From Fulvia fulva (Eukaryota; Ascomycota; Dothideomycetes; Mycosphaerellales; Mycosphaerellaceae): a DNA stretch of 64,000 nt. Location: the NCBI RefSeq assembly GCF_020509005.1, contig NC_063017.1:1-64000 (forward strand), written 5' to 3'. A model generated the notes under the pieces. That model was given only the letters and a program-made list of their open reading frames with translations. It was not told where the DNA came from and searched no databases. Position numbers and translations under genes: made by a program. Below are positions 33,266 to 44,143 of the stretch, in pieces (position 1 is the first letter of the stretch; each line of letters starts with the position of its first letter).

Positions 33266-34219
33266 TCATCCTCTCTTCGCATTCTTGAACAAGTCCAGCA
33301 ACGCATTCTGCTGTGTGTTCGGCGGCTGCTGCACGACGGGTGTGCCAAACTGCTGGGTCTGCGCGAGAGGTCCCGTTGGATTTCTGAAGAAGTCCGTATC
33401 CGCGTTTGGTGGGAACGTCGGTCCTTGCTGCTGCAGTTGTGGCTTCCCGAACAGTGTCGCAAGGTCCAGCTTGTGCTCTTGTGGCATCTGCTCCAGGCCT
33501 GCTGGTTCGGCTTGCTGGATAGGTATCTCCGCCCCCACACCTAGCTCACGGCCGTCCTGCTCCTGCGCTCCATCACACGCCCCATCGTCCTGTGGTCCAA
33601 AGTCCTGCGCATACTGCTCCGCTTTCTGCGCACATTCCATCACAGTCTGCGCGATAGCCTCCCTCGAGTTCTCGGTCGGAATGTCCCCAGCTGAGTATAT
33701 CCATATTCCCTGCACCTGCACTGTCCCTCTTTCTTCATCAGGCGTAGTAATGATGATGAACTCGTTTGTGACCTCAATGTCGTCCGTGCTGGCAACATCC
33801 AACTGCAAGTTCTCCATATTCATGCGATTGAGGATGACGACCTGGTAGCGTGGATAGGGATCCGCTGTGAGTTGCAGCACGAACAGCGAACCTTGGGTCG
33901 GGCATTTGTCCCATTGCTCTGTTTCTGGTGAGAAGTTGTACAGGACTGCAAATGGTGCTATGGCGAGGATCGATTCGAGGTTCGGGATCCATCGTCGCAA
34001 GACCATGTAGTTGAGCTGTTCATTGGAGCGACCTGGCGGAGGTGCGGGTATGGAGTCGATGATATTGTTGTCGGTCAGGTTGGCTGTGTCGGTGTCGTAG
34101 TCGGAGACGGCTGGCGGCTGTGGCGGAGGGTGTGCAGCCCTGCCCGCCTTCTTCTTCGGCGGCATGTTTGATGTGTTGCTGCCGGCTCCATCGAAGTCAA
34201 TGTTGACGAAGACAGTCAT
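33266..34219 (-). CDS. DCP1: mRNA decapping complex subunit DCP1
   Basis: Single-exon minus-strand ORF of 317 aa. The EVH1-type DCP1 domain is clear: NYMVLRRWIPNLESILAIAPF, AVLYNFSPETEQWDKCPTQG, SLFVLQLTADPYPRYQVVIL and NRMNMENLQLDV, with the aromatic groove residues (W, Y, W) in place. The C-terminus is Gln/Pro-rich and ends LLDLFKNAKRG, as in fungal homologues. DCP1 activates DCP2 for 5' cap removal in cytoplasmic P-bodies. An alternative start at 34165 (MPPKKKAGR) is attractive since the first 18 residues look like leader. The gene diverges from the inositol phosphatase gene at 34648. Confidence 0.93.
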   Translation of the reverse strand: MTVFVNIDFDGAGSNTSNMPPKKKAGRAAHPPPQPPAVSDYDTDTANLTDNNIIDSIPAPPPGRSNEQLNYMVLRRWIPNLESILAIAPFAVLYNFSPETEQWDKCPTQGSLFVLQLTADPYPRYQVVILNRMNMENLQLDVASTDDIEVTNEFIIITTPDEERGTVQVQGIWIYSAGDIPTENSREAIAQTVMECAQKAEQYAQDFGPQDDGACDGAQEQDGRELGVGAEIPIQQAEPAGLEQMPQEHKLDLATLFGKPQLQQQGPTFPPNADTDFFRNPTGPLAQTQQFGTPVVQQPPNTQQNALLDLFKNAKRG

Positions 34220-34647
34220 GTTGAAGGAGAGTGGTCGGGGGAAGGTGTCATGCTGCTCGGTATCGGATCACGAGTCGCGCCTGTGATCGACGTCAGCAGC
34301 AAGGGTCTGCCGTCTTGGATCTCGTGCTGGAGGAAAGCTTCTCAATCTCTGCGGCCAGGCACGCGGGTTGGCGGGATCTTTGCTGTTCTTCGTCGTGGAG
34401 CTTGACCAAGAGAGCTCGTGATAGTGCGGCGTCAAACATGCAGCCACAGGACACGCTCACTGCCTAGAATGCTGCTATGCTGCTTCTCTGGTGAACGGCT
34501 AGTCAGTCTGAAGGAAGCCAAGCCTGCACTGCCCACCAGCAAGGGACGACGATGGTCTTCTGCGCGCCATGACGACAGATATACCGCTGTCCAGAGCTTT
34601 CCGTAGAGAGTGAAGCGTGTAGTGAAGACAAGCAACCTCAAACCACC
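34220..34647. promoter_or_regulatory. Divergent promoter region between DCP1 and the 5-phosphatase gene
   Basis: This 428-bp interval lies between two divergent start codons. It must contain both promoters. No TATA box or named operator is evident. Confidence 0.45.
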
Positions 34648-37600
34648 ATGTCGACCACGCGATCACGACCAATGAGCACGGCGAGTGCCTCCACCGCAAG
34701 CTCGTTGATGCAAGACGTGCCAGGCGCATTTCCTGCGACGCCTCCGTTTCGACCGGAGCCTGAAGAGGAGAACGACCGGGATGAAGAGCATGAAGTCACC
34801 TACCAAAGCCTGTCGCAGGCAGTATACGCGCGAAGAGCTGAGTATGTTCGACCGAAGCATGTCCGTATCAAAGTCGGGACTTGGAACACCGCAGCCTGCA
34901 AGGGTGTCGAGAAGGACCTTGGACGCTGGTTCGTTGGTGGGAAGGGTGTTGCAGAAGCCTTGACCGGTCTGAGCATCAACGACCCAGATCGTGATGGCTC
35001 GAATCGCAGAGAAAGTGTTGCCGCGCAGGAGGACCGATACGAACGCAAGCAGCCAACCTTACCAAAAGGTGATGAGGGCAGCCTACCCAAAGATGCAGAC
35101 GTTGGATTATACGTGCTTGGTCTGCAGGAAGTCGTGGACATCACATCTGCATCAGAAGCCTTGAAGCCGTATACTGATCCGTCCGTCGCTGCCAAGTGGA
35201 AAGACGCCATGCAGCAAGCCATTCCTACGGGATACCAGCTAGTCGCCGAGCAGCAACTTCTTGGCCTGCTACTTCTAATCTATGCTGCACCAGACGTTGC
35301 TCCTGATGTCAAGTCAGTCAGCACTACTAGTGTTGGTACTGGTCTGATGGGCTACATGGGCAACAAAGGCGCTGTCACTGCTAGAATCGTGCTTGGTGAG
35401 ACGACCAGGATGGTTTTTGTGAACAGTCACCTGGCTGCTGGCGCGGATAAAACTGCTTTGGAGCGCCGGAACTGGGATGCATCACAGATCATCAGCCGGA
35501 CTAGATTTGCGCCCATCAAAGACGCCATGGATTTGGCACAGAGTACAGGCGAGCAAATCGGAGACGAAGACTTCGCTTTCTGGTGCGGTGACCTCAACTA
35601 TCGTCTTGAAGCCATCCCTGGTGATGATGTTCGGCGGCTGCTCATGCTGCACACCCGTAATGAATACGACTTGAGCCAAAAAGCAGCGCGCAAGATCGAC
35701 CAGGAGCTCGAGGAGGCTACAAATTCGGTCAAGGAGCGCACTGCTCACGACGACGGATCAGGCAGAGGGTCAGCGGCATCTTCGGTTCGAAACAGTCTCG
35801 AATATCAGACACCTACGACCCTCGTCGACGAAGTGGCAGCGAGTGAGGATCCGTCGTCTCTTCAGACTACTTTGTCATCGTTGCTCCCACACGACGAGCT
35901 CCATCAGCAGATGAAAGCTCGCAAAGCATTCCACGATGGCTGGCAGGAGGGACCGATCACGTTCTTGCCAACTTACAAGTATGACATTGGCAGTGTGGGT
36001 GTCTTTGACTCCAGCGAGAAGAAGCGCGCCCCGAGCTGGTGCGATCGTATCATATATCGGACAAGACGAGAAAAGCTGGCGTACGATGCGAAAGTCCGCG
36101 ACGAAGAAAACGCTCGGAAGAAGGACGAGGAAATGAAGGCCAACGGCACGGTCGCCGCTGCGAGCGACGAAGACATCCTTTATGATTATGACCCCGACAC
36201 AGATGGCGCGGATGCGATCGACAACTACAATGAATATGACGAATATGACGATCAAGAAGATGGCGTAGTGATCACGAAGGAGGGCTTCGAGGACGCGATC
36301 AAGCTTGAATACTACACCGCACATCAGCGTGTACTGTCGAGCGACCACAAGCCACTCGATGCGTCGTTCATGCTGAAGTATGATGCTGTCGTGCCTGAGC
36401 TAAAAGCACAGATCCACAGCGAAGTGGCGAAAGAGCTCGACAAGGCGGAAAACGAAGGACGACCAAACGTCACAGTCATTGTTGATGCTCATAATGATAC
36501 ACCTGCCACAAGCGAGGAGAACTCAACCGACAAGTTCGAGGGCGTTTGGTTCGGCGATGTTAGGTGGATGCAGACCAAGCATCGGAGCTTGACAGTTGCC
36601 AACACCAGCCGTGTACCGGCGAATTTCTCTTTTATCGAACGGCCAGTAGACGAGTCACAGCAAGCTGGAATCGCCCCAGACTGGCTGTCACTCAAGATCA
36701 ATGATCATGACGTGAAAAGTGAGAAGAGCCAATCAGAAACTATTACGCTTGAGCCTGGTGAGACGTGTTCGATCGAGCTGGAGCTCAAGATCACGGCGTT
36801 GGGTGACGTCCAGGACCTCAACAGCAACAAGCAGAATCTTGAAGATATCCTTGTGCTTCGAGTCGAAAATGGGCGAGATCACTTTGTTCCAGTTCGAGCA
36901 CATTGGCTCTCCAGTAGTCTTGGACGCTCAATCGACAAGCTCGTGAGGATACCTGAAGGAGGCATCCGCAAGCTACAGAGGCAGCAACCACATGCCAAGA
37001 CCAAAGCTGCCGCTAATACCGTGTCCGCAGCCCAAGAACTCTCAAAGAACATCGATCGCTCACTATCACCAATCTCCACCGGCTCTACCGAGAGTATCGC
37101 CGGAAGACTACGCGGATTGTCGAGCAGCTCGAGCAACAAGGACAAGTCACCGATCTCTCCCAGCAGTGCCAGCCAGGATAGTGACTTACCAGTACGTTTC
37201 TCTGCACCTCGCGAACTGTTCCGACTGACGGAAGCGGTAGAAGAGCTGAGTACGCGAGTTGTGGCAGAGTGGGAGATGACACACTCTGCTGATCCTGCAA
37301 TGTACAATGCTCGAGAGTCTTCAGACCGTCCGGTCAGGCCGTGGGAGGGGCGTCCTGCTTGGCCTTTTGATGAAGCATGTTGGCAAGCTCAGTCCACACC
37401 GCACTGGGACAATGAACTGAGTGATGCGTGCGATGCGCTGGACTCAGACGAGTCGTTGACCGCAAGCTTCGCATTGGATATATCGACACCTCAACGACTC
37501 TACATCCTATCCAGCCTACTACTCACATTCCTGCGCAGCATGTCCGACGGCATCGTCACCGCAAAGCTATGGCCAGAGGTAGACAAGTACCTCACAGACA

Positions 37601-38037
37601 TCGACAAATCCAAGAAGAAACCCAGCAACGATGACCAGCGCACAGCAATCCAGGAGATCCTGTCACAGAGTCCAAGTCATAGTATCAGTTACATCCTCAT
37701 CGTCTCAACGCTAGAGCGCATGATCCAGGAGCGCAGCACAAGCAATATCAGCCGCGCCAGTACCCGCGGTCACAGTCACAGCAGCAGCACATTGAGTGCA
37801 GAAGCGCCAATGAGTCCAACTCAGAGAGCTGGTGGCACTTTCAAGCGGATGTTCGCCGGGAAGGGGAATGCTACCGGGCCTTCTGAACGCGATCAAAGTA
37901 GTAAAGCTATGGCGGCTGTGATTGCTGAGGTTGTGGTTAGAACGTCAGATGCAGCGAGTGAGAAGGCGAAGGCGCCGGTGAGGAAGAGGAAGGCGGATTT
38001 GATTGAGCTGTTTTTGAAGAGAGATGAGCCGGGGTAG
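34648..38037 (+). CDS. Type II inositol-polyphosphate 5-phosphatase (OCRL/INPP5B-like)
   Basis: Intronless ORF of 1129 aa. The IPPc catalytic domain (about residues 73-585) has all signature blocks: IKVGTWNTAACKG, YVLGLQEVVD, GNKGAVTARI, VNSHLAAG, WCGDLNYRL (near residue 312), PTYKYD, RAPSWCDRII (near residue 460) and SSDHKPLDASF (near residue 565). A Tyr/Asp/Glu-rich insert follows the CDR block. An ASH-like beta domain (about 610-740: GDVRWMQTKHRSLTVANTSRVPANFSFI) and a RhoGAP-like C-terminal region (about 850-1020) complete the OCRL architecture. It removes the 5-phosphate from PtdIns(4,5)P2 and related lipids and should act on endomembranes or at the plasma membrane. In the RhoGAP-like part I cannot identify an arginine finger. 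Confidence 0.93.
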   Translation: MSTTRSRPMSTASASTASSLMQDVPGAFPATPPFRPEPEEENDRDEEHEVTYQSLSQAVYARRAEYVRPKHVRIKVGTWNTAACKGVEKDLGRWFVGGKGVAEALTGLSINDPDRDGSNRRESVAAQEDRYERKQPTLPKGDEGSLPKDADVGLYVLGLQEVVDITSASEALKPYTDPSVAAKWKDAMQQAIPTGYQLVAEQQLLGLLLLIYAAPDVAPDVKSVSTTSVGTGLMGYMGNKGAVTARIVLGETTRMVFVNSHLAAGADKTALERRNWDASQIISRTRFAPIKDAMDLAQSTGEQIGDEDFAFWCGDLNYRLEAIPGDDVRRLLMLHTRNEYDLSQKAARKIDQELEEATNSVKERTAHDDGSGRGSAASSVRNSLEYQTPTTLVDEVAASEDPSSLQTTLSSLLPHDELHQQMKARKAFHDGWQEGPITFLPTYKYDIGSVGVFDSSEKKRAPSWCDRIIYRTRREKLAYDAKVRDEENARKKDEEMKANGTVAAASDEDILYDYDPDTDGADAIDNYNEYDEYDDQEDGVVITKEGFEDAIKLEYYTAHQRVLSSDHKPLDASFMLKYDAVVPELKAQIHSEVAKELDKAENEGRPNVTVIVDAHNDTPATSEENSTDKFEGVWFGDVRWMQTKHRSLTVANTSRVPANFSFIERPVDESQQAGIAPDWLSLKINDHDVKSEKSQSETITLEPGETCSIELELKITALGDVQDLNSNKQNLEDILVLRVENGRDHFVPVRAHWLSSSLGRSIDKLVRIPEGGIRKLQRQQPHAKTKAAANTVSAAQELSKNIDRSLSPISTGSTESIAGRLRGLSSSSSNKDKSPISPSSASQDSDLPVRFSAPRELFRLTEAVEELSTRVVAEWEMTHSADPAMYNARESSDRPVRPWEGRPAWPFDEACWQAQSTPHWDNELSDACDALDSDESLTASFALDISTPQRLYILSSLLLTFLRSMSDGIVTAKLWPEVDKYLTDIDKSKKKPSNDDQRTAIQEILSQSPSHSISYILIVSTLERMIQERSTSNISRASTRGHSHSSSTLSAEAPMSPTQRAGGTFKRMFAGKGNATGPSERDQSSKAMAAVIAEVVVRTSDAASEKAKAPVRKRKADLIELFLKRDEPG

Positions 38038-39663
38038 TGGGGTGGTATCCCAGATTTTGTTCATCGCTCAGTCTGTGGGAGAAGACCAGACTGCTGCACG
38101 ATTTTCACATCTGGATCTGATGCCCGCTCATAATGGTGAGAAGGGTGCGCACCGAGGGACCACAGCGCGAGCGCCACTACATCAACACCACGCCTCCTCC
38201 GCAGGCCTCGAAAGTGCGTATCCTTGGCTTCCGCACAGTGGTCTGTTGCACCGATGGCCTTGTTCACCTGAGCACCAGACCCAGGTTGACATCTTCGGGG
38301 CCTTGAATCAAGGAACACGGATCACGATCTTACGGCGGGGTCGCTTGCTTCCTTCACATATACACTGTGCATGCTTCAGCAGACTTGCCGATTCGGCGTT
38401 GCCTTGCGATTTCGTGTAAGGTGCATTTGAGAAGTGTCGGTGCAGGAACGATGATTCATCACCGGGAACGGTCAAAGTGGTGGAGGGACGGTGACGACTT
38501 CGAAGAGAGGAAATCCGACAGGACCGACACAACAGGAAGAACGATGGCGACATGTAGTGGTACCACGAGAAGCCCATAAGAAAGGCGTATTCGCGGCCGT
38601 GTCGCATTACAATCCGAACCGCACCTGTACAAATGGCACGTCCAAGGCACAAATTTAACGAAATGAAGCCGAAGCCGAAGCACAACGTTCAGTCTAACAT
38701 ATGCACCACCTCTTCCCCAACACACACACACACAAACCAACACACACCAATACGATACACCACACCCCAAGAACCCATCAACTCCACTCCCTCAACACCC
38801 CGCCCCCCCCCACCCTCATCCGTCCACCCAAAACGCACCTCCTCCCCCCCCACCATCACAACAACAGCCCTACTCCAAGCAGCAATTCCAACCTTCACCG
38901 CAGGCCTTGCCATACATCAAACATCAACGAGATCGGCCCAGCGAACCCGGACTACAACCGGGATGTCCCAACATCGACAATTTTCATATTGTGGATGCGT
39001 AGATGGACCCCGGGCGCCGCTGACGAGATGATGTCAAATAGTGCAAGTATGAACATAGATACTAACGAGCGGGGGCGGAGTAGGGTGTGAGTGTCGACGG
39101 ATTGTGTGAGGGATTGGAAAGGGGGAGGTGGGATGTATAGGGGGATTGTGATGGGAGGAGAGTGTAGATGGAGTTGGGGTTTTGAGTGGGGAGTTTGGTG
39201 GAGGTGGTGTGGCGGGGGGGGGGGGGCTGCTGCTGCTGAAGAGAGAGTGGACAGAGTCGGCGTGGTGCAATAGTATGCCACGTGCCACTGAGTCTTGGGA
39301 TCAGGGGAGTGTAAAGTCGAAGCGTTTGCTCGAATGAAGAGGTACCTTTTAAAGGGTATCATCCACGGCAGATTTTCGAGCGTCAACATCTGTTACAAAA
39401 TGTAGTCAGCCTCGGCTGTCATTGCATGCCATCGCCCCATCTCACCACGTGGACCAATCTGCATGCCACTAATGTTGTGTACCCCAGACAACCCGCCCCA
39501 TGCATGTTGACAGTCAGCAGCATCGGAATGCTGGATGAGGGGTGCGCATAATCTTGCAGGGCGTTGAGACTTGACATGCTGTCAAGAAGTCTCATCGCAG
39601 CCAAGCACCACACCTTCGTTGCAGGACAACATAACGACTCTTCAGGACTACTCGACGAACACC
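38038..39663. other. Low-complexity, strand-asymmetric intergenic region
   Basis: About 1.6 kb without a supported gene. 38690-38870 is C/A-rich with a CA microsatellite and C runs, and 39115-39235 is G-rich with a run of ten G. Open frames here are proline-, histidine- or glycine-biased and look like products of the base skew. A minus-strand hydrophobic stretch near 39050 is the only hint of coding. Confidence 0.4.
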
Positions 39664-40199
39664 ATGTCATCGCCACCAACATCTCCGCTGCTTCATTTCC
39701 GCCGCTCCTCGATGGAAATTGGATTTGCCACACAAGAAAGGCCAGCGCCACGACGAGTTCTGACGTGTCCGTGGGACTCGAAGTTGAGTGCAGCGGAGGA
39801 AGAGGATGAATGCCGGGAAGGACCAGCCATCAAGTTTCCAGCGAGAGCACGACTTCATCAGCAACCACAATATGAAGCTCTTCGAACAAAGTCTCCGATT
39901 ATGATCCAAGCAAAGGTCGTGCCAGATGACTTGCTATATAGACTGCCGTCACCAGTGTCGGATACAGATCCCCACTCGATGAAGCCGCTGCGGTTGATAC
40001 GAGCTTGGCTACCGTACAGGAGGAACTCGTAGCCCTGATGTGGTCCATGCAAGCGCGAACTCGATACGATATGGGCTGCGGCGTTCCTGCGATCGAACCA
40101 CAGACCACAGAGAGAAGGCGATTGCCGCTCCGGGAGAGTGAGATAGGATGTGCTGGGACACGACCTTTCTCGTACATCCTTTTCCGCAAGCTTCGATAA
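39664..40199 (+). CDS. Unidentified protein with a probable one-base frame break
   Basis: ATG at 39664 opens a hydrophilic frame (MSSPPTSPLLHFRRSSMEIG, then KVVPDDLLYRLPSPVSDTDP). At 39970-39973 (a four-C run) the coding character moves to another frame: DEAAAVDTSLATVQEELVAL, MWSMQARTRYDMGCGVP, ending KLR and TAA at 40199. One extra C would join the frames directly. Staying in the first frame gives a stop at 40032. I favour one gene of about 178 aa with an indel (real or assembly). No domain is recognised, though the second half has an amphipathic helix. Confidence 0.45.
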
Positions 40200-40411
40200 G
40201 CGTGCGAATCACTGAATGTGCTTCGCCAACAGCACCAACAGCTGGTTGAGTGGAATAATATGGCCCCGACGGTCCTGAGTGGAATCCCTGGACGACTTTG
40301 AGAGGCAATACTGGCTGGCTGATGAGGACCGATTGTGATCTGGTATCGCAGTGTTGAAGATATGGCAGGTCCTGAAAAGGTGGCTTCACAGCATGAGGCG
40401 TCATCATCACT

Positions 40412-41047
40412 TTAATCCCAGTCGTCGGCGTAAACATCCTCTTCCCGCTCCTCCCTCTTCCGCTCCCTTCTGTGATCATCTCCGTCGTTCATTTTCGATC
40501 TGACCAGCACGCCACATGCCAGTAATCTTGCCTCTAGCTCCGCCACAGTGAAGGAGTCCGGCTTGTAGCCTATGCCTTCGAAGCCGATGATCCTGTCTAT
40601 CCCCACGCCATCCTTGAAAGCAATGACACATGGCAAAACTTTGATGCCAAGCTTCACTACCAGGAAGGGGGCATTGTCGACATTGATGCTGACGAAGCGA
40701 GTATCGAAGTGTTTTTCGGCCAGGATCCGGAGCTTTTCATCCATGACGCCGCAGCGGTTGAAGTCAGGCTTCATGAAGTGGACAATGCATAACCTTTCAG
40801 AGATGGTAATATCCATGAGCTGTTTCTCGTCCTTGATCTCCATATAAGTGCCGTGGGATGTCTCCTTCATCATCTTGGCTCTGGCCATTTCTGAGTGAAG
40901 TTGTTGAAGTCTCTGCTCTCGCAGTGCGGAAAAGGCATTGTCTTCGTCGTCCTCGAGCTCTGCAATGAGAGCATCTTCATCGTCGGAGTCTTGTCCTGGT
41001 CTCTGCTTGTCGAGAACCTTGGCCACATGAGCGTCAATGGTCGACAT
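40412..41047 (-). CDS. PLP1: Phosducin-like thioredoxin-fold protein (TXNDC9/PLP1 type)
   Basis: Single-exon minus-strand ORF of 211 aa from ATG 41047 (MSTIDAHVAKVLDKQ); the open extension to 41203 is basic and leader-like. The order of features is that of TXNDC9/Plp1: acidic helical N-terminus (DEDALIAELEDDED), EMARAKMMKETSHGTYMEI, then a thioredoxin fold with CIVHFMKPDFNRCGVMDEKL, FVSINVDNAPFLVVKLGIKVLPCVIAFKDG and RIIGFEGIG. The active-site CxxC is replaced by NRCGVMD, as usual in this group, so no disulfide reductase is expected. Family members assist CCT/TRiC folding of actin and tubulin in the cytosol. The C-terminus is basic then acidic (RKREEREEDVYADDWD). Confidence 0.92.
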   Translation of the reverse strand: MSTIDAHVAKVLDKQRPGQDSDDEDALIAELEDDEDNAFSALREQRLQQLHSEMARAKMMKETSHGTYMEIKDEKQLMDITISERLCIVHFMKPDFNRCGVMDEKLRILAEKHFDTRFVSINVDNAPFLVVKLGIKVLPCVIAFKDGVGIDRIIGFEGIGYKPDSFTVAELEARLLACGVLVRSKMNDGDDHRRERKREEREEDVYADDWD

Positions 41048-41693
41048 GGTGCTTGTGGACGATCTCCTCTTTGTGGCTCTTTCAGCACTGTCACAAGCAG
41101 ATGTCTCGGTGTTGATGCCTCGGTGAAAACGAAGAATTCGAGAAGTGTTGTTGGATCTCCTTCTTAGCGGCGGCAGCCACAACCCTGCCCGAGTCTGAAA
41201 CAAGCCCCACTGCTTTCCCGATCAGGTAATGACACGAGTGTGAACCTCAACCTCGGACGTCCTCGTTCTCCTCACGACACCCTTGCGGTGATAAACAGTT
41301 GTGAGAAGTGAGCTGAGTAGCCATTTGTGAACTCTACTAGATCCGTAGCTCGCAACATCGTGTGGCGGTGGTGGGAATTACCACGCAAGTCGTTCAACCA
41401 ATCGGCAGCAATATCGAGGGGACATTAAATTTATCCAGGGCTTCTTGGGGAAGCGTTGAAGTGCACCAAAGAAGTCGTCGTGGCTGGCCTCTCCTTTACC
41501 ATATCCTCCGTTTCTCTACACCCACCTCTTCCAACACACCAGTGCCGCGCGCACGACATTCGCAACCATTACCTCCAACTTCGTCGGCGTGTCTCGGACC
41601 CTCCATCCCAGCGGCAAGTGGCAGCGCCCATCACCCCTTGCATCGCGCAACCCATCTCCGTCTCCGAAAGCTGTGACGAGTCAAGATTTCAAT

Positions 41694-42954
41694 ATGGCCG
41701 AGGACAAGAAGAGGGACTTTGCCATTGAGCTGGGAGACAGAGAACCGAACGGCGCATTCGAAGCGCGCCAGACCCGATCGCCTGCGCCGCCAGCAGTCAT
41801 GGCGCCCGCGCTCAGCGTCGCGAACAACCCGGTGTTCAGTATCTTCGCCTACTGTGGGAGTAGCATTCTCATGACAGTGAGCAATAAGTATTGTGTGAAT
41901 GGTACGGGGTGGAATTTGAGCTTCTTCCTTCTGGCAGTGCAGGTAAGATGGGACATGCAGCTGGACTGCATGCGCGAAGCTGACGTGTACAGGCAATTGT
42001 CTGCATCGTTGCCATTTCCACCGGCAAGGCGATGGGAGTCATCACATATCGCGACTTCAACACCGACGAAGCACGGAAATGGTTCCCAGTCTCGCTACTC
42101 CTCATCGGCATGATCTACACCTCGATCAAGGCACTCCAATTCCTCAGCATCCCAGTCTACACCATCTTCAAGAACTTGACAATCATCCTGATCGCATACG
42201 GAGAGGTGCTATGGTTCGGTGGACATGTCGGAGGAATGGCGCTTCTCAGCTTCGGTCTGATGGTTCTGAGCAGTGTCATTGCTGCATGGGCGGATGTCAC
42301 ACATGCTCTGTCGAGCCACGGCGGCGATGCTCTGGACCCAGCGGCTGCTGAGAAGATCGCGACTCTGAACTCTGGCTACATTTGGATGGCATTGAACTGC
42401 TTCTGCTCTGCCGGCTATGTGCTTGGAATGAGGAAGAGGATCAAGCTGACAAACTTCAAGGACTTCGACAGTGAGTACCATTGATCTGCTGTGCTGTCTC
42501 CGCTAACGATCCTCCAGCCATGTTCTACAACAACTTGCTCTCCATCCCGATCCTCCTCGTCTCTTCGCTTCTCCTCGAAGACTGGTCATCTGCCAACCTC
42601 GCAGTCAACTTCCCACCCGGCCGCCAGACCACTATGCTCGCAGCCATGATCTTCACCGGTCTCTCCTCCATCTTCATCTCCTACACCAGCGCCTGGTGCG
42701 TCCGTGTCACCTCCTCGACTACCTACTCCATGGTCGGCGCACTCAACAAGCTCCCGATCGCAATCTCCGGGCTCGTCTTCTTCGATGCGCCAGTGACCTT
42801 CCCATCCGTCTCCGCCATCTTCCTCGGCTTCGTTTCAGGATTAGTATACGCAGTCGCAAAAATCTGGCAAAAAGAGGCAGACAAGAAGGGTGGAAGTGTG
42901 CTTCCGGTTTCGAGCGCAAGCAGTCAGAGCATGAAGGACTCGCTCAAGTCATGA
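41694..42954 (+). CDS. VRG4: GDP-mannose transporter of the Golgi
   Basis: Three exons, 41694-41942, 41993-42470 and 42518-42954, with GTAAGA and GTGAGT donors and fitting phases, give 387 aa. The protein is a multi-span DMT-superfamily nucleotide-sugar transporter with the diagnostic [10 protein letters not shown] motif of GDP-mannose carriers (GALNK binding signature), [13 protein letters not shown] (the FKN motif), and TVSNKYCVN in the first membrane span. It imports GDP-mannose into the Golgi lumen in exchange for GMP, for mannan and glycolipid synthesis. The C-terminal Ser/Lys-rich tail faces the cytosol. In many fungi this gene is essential. Confidence 0.95.
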
Positions 42955-43186
42955 AGAGGGTAGAGGTGTAAAGGGCGATACCAGGGCATTTGAGTTTGGG
43001 ACGCATGGGCGGACAAGAGTTCCGCTATCATACACAGTGGAGCCCGCAGCGTGGTGTCGAGGCGTCCGGGGTTGTAAGATACACGGCCGAGACGCATTCA
43101 GGCGTTCGCATAGAGGCGGAACTGCGTGGGAGCAGGTACGTAACACTGTCATACTACTGTATATTTTTGGTCAAGTAGCATTTCTT

Positions 43187-43900
43187 CTATACGAATGAGC
43201 CAGGGTCCGTGGGACGCCCCTGGATGGTGATGTTGATGACCGAGCCATCTCTGGTCCGAGCAATCGAGTTGGTGGTGTCGGTGTCGTTGGTGGCGCCTTG
43301 GGTGGTATCATCCTCAGCATGAAGCGCACCCATCTCCACATCACCATCCTCTGCAGGAGGCGCGGCTCTCTCGCGGCACGCCTTTCTAAACTCCCAAATG
43401 CTACAGGCGGTCATGGCGACCTTCCCGATGGTCCAGACAACAAAAGACGCAACCTTCATGCTCATCGGAGCGGCGAGCGCGCAAGTAAACGACACGACTT
43501 CCAGAATGAAGTCGGCCAGGGCGGAGATGATGGTGCAGGCGAGGAAGGCAGAGGCGATGCTAAGACGTGTGAGTTACCTTTCGCACAACGCGGCGCTATT
43601 GGATTCATACTGCTTGTTATCCTTCTTCTTCAAGTCGAGGAAGGTAAGGCATGCCCAAAGCAGGACAGCCACGGAGATGTAGGCGACGTTGCCGGCGAAA
43701 AATCCTAACACGCGTAGATCAGCAGCTGCTCGACTATGCAGTACGATGCCACATCGGCACAGCATATGGATGCTCAAAGCCGCTTCTGATATCCAGGCAG
43801 TGGTATAGTGACACATACCCATCAGGCCATTGGCCGAACAAGCGCCAAAAACGCTGCCTTTGCCGACGACTACGTGCTTGAGGATGGTGTCAATGTCCAT
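43187..43900 (-). CDS. Small multi-span membrane protein of unknown function
   Basis: Three exons on the minus strand: 43900-43819, 43704-43611 and 43559-43187. Introns 43818-43705 (GTATGT donor, GTTAG acceptor) and 43610-43560 (51 nt, GTATGA donor, CTTAG acceptor) fit in phase and give 182 aa. At least three hydrophobic helices are visible (FFAGNVAYISVAVLLWACLTFL, IASAFLACTIISALADFILEV, FVVWTIGKVAMTACSIW), followed by an acidic cytosolic tail. The layout resembles MARVEL/SUR7-like small membrane proteins, but no motif confirms it. The TAA at the start of an apparent gap is inside the second intron, so the gene is intact. Confidence 0.7.
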
Positions 43901-44143
43901 TTCGAAAGAGGCGGCGGGATGGACGATGCGAGTGCGAGGAAGAACCGAAGGGCGAAGAGCAGACGACGAAGAGACGAAGTGGTGAGCGCAATCTGTCTGC
44001 TAGTCGTGAGGTGCACAGGACATGAAAGTGGATCGCGAGTTCCTTCACCACATGAGCTTCAGCTGTTGCACCCATGTCCCGCCGTTGGAAAATCTAGGCC
44101 CGTGCTTCACACGTTAGTACTGACACTACAGACCATTTCTTCC

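Noticed and set aside
38633..39389. Pro/His/Thr-rich open frames on both strands
   Set aside because: They are produced by C/A-rich and G-rich skewed DNA and microsatellites.
43560..43610. In-frame TAA that seemed to break the small membrane protein gene at 43187-43900
   Set aside because: The stop lies inside a good 51-nt phase-2 intron (GTATGA donor, CTTAG acceptor), so the gene is intact.
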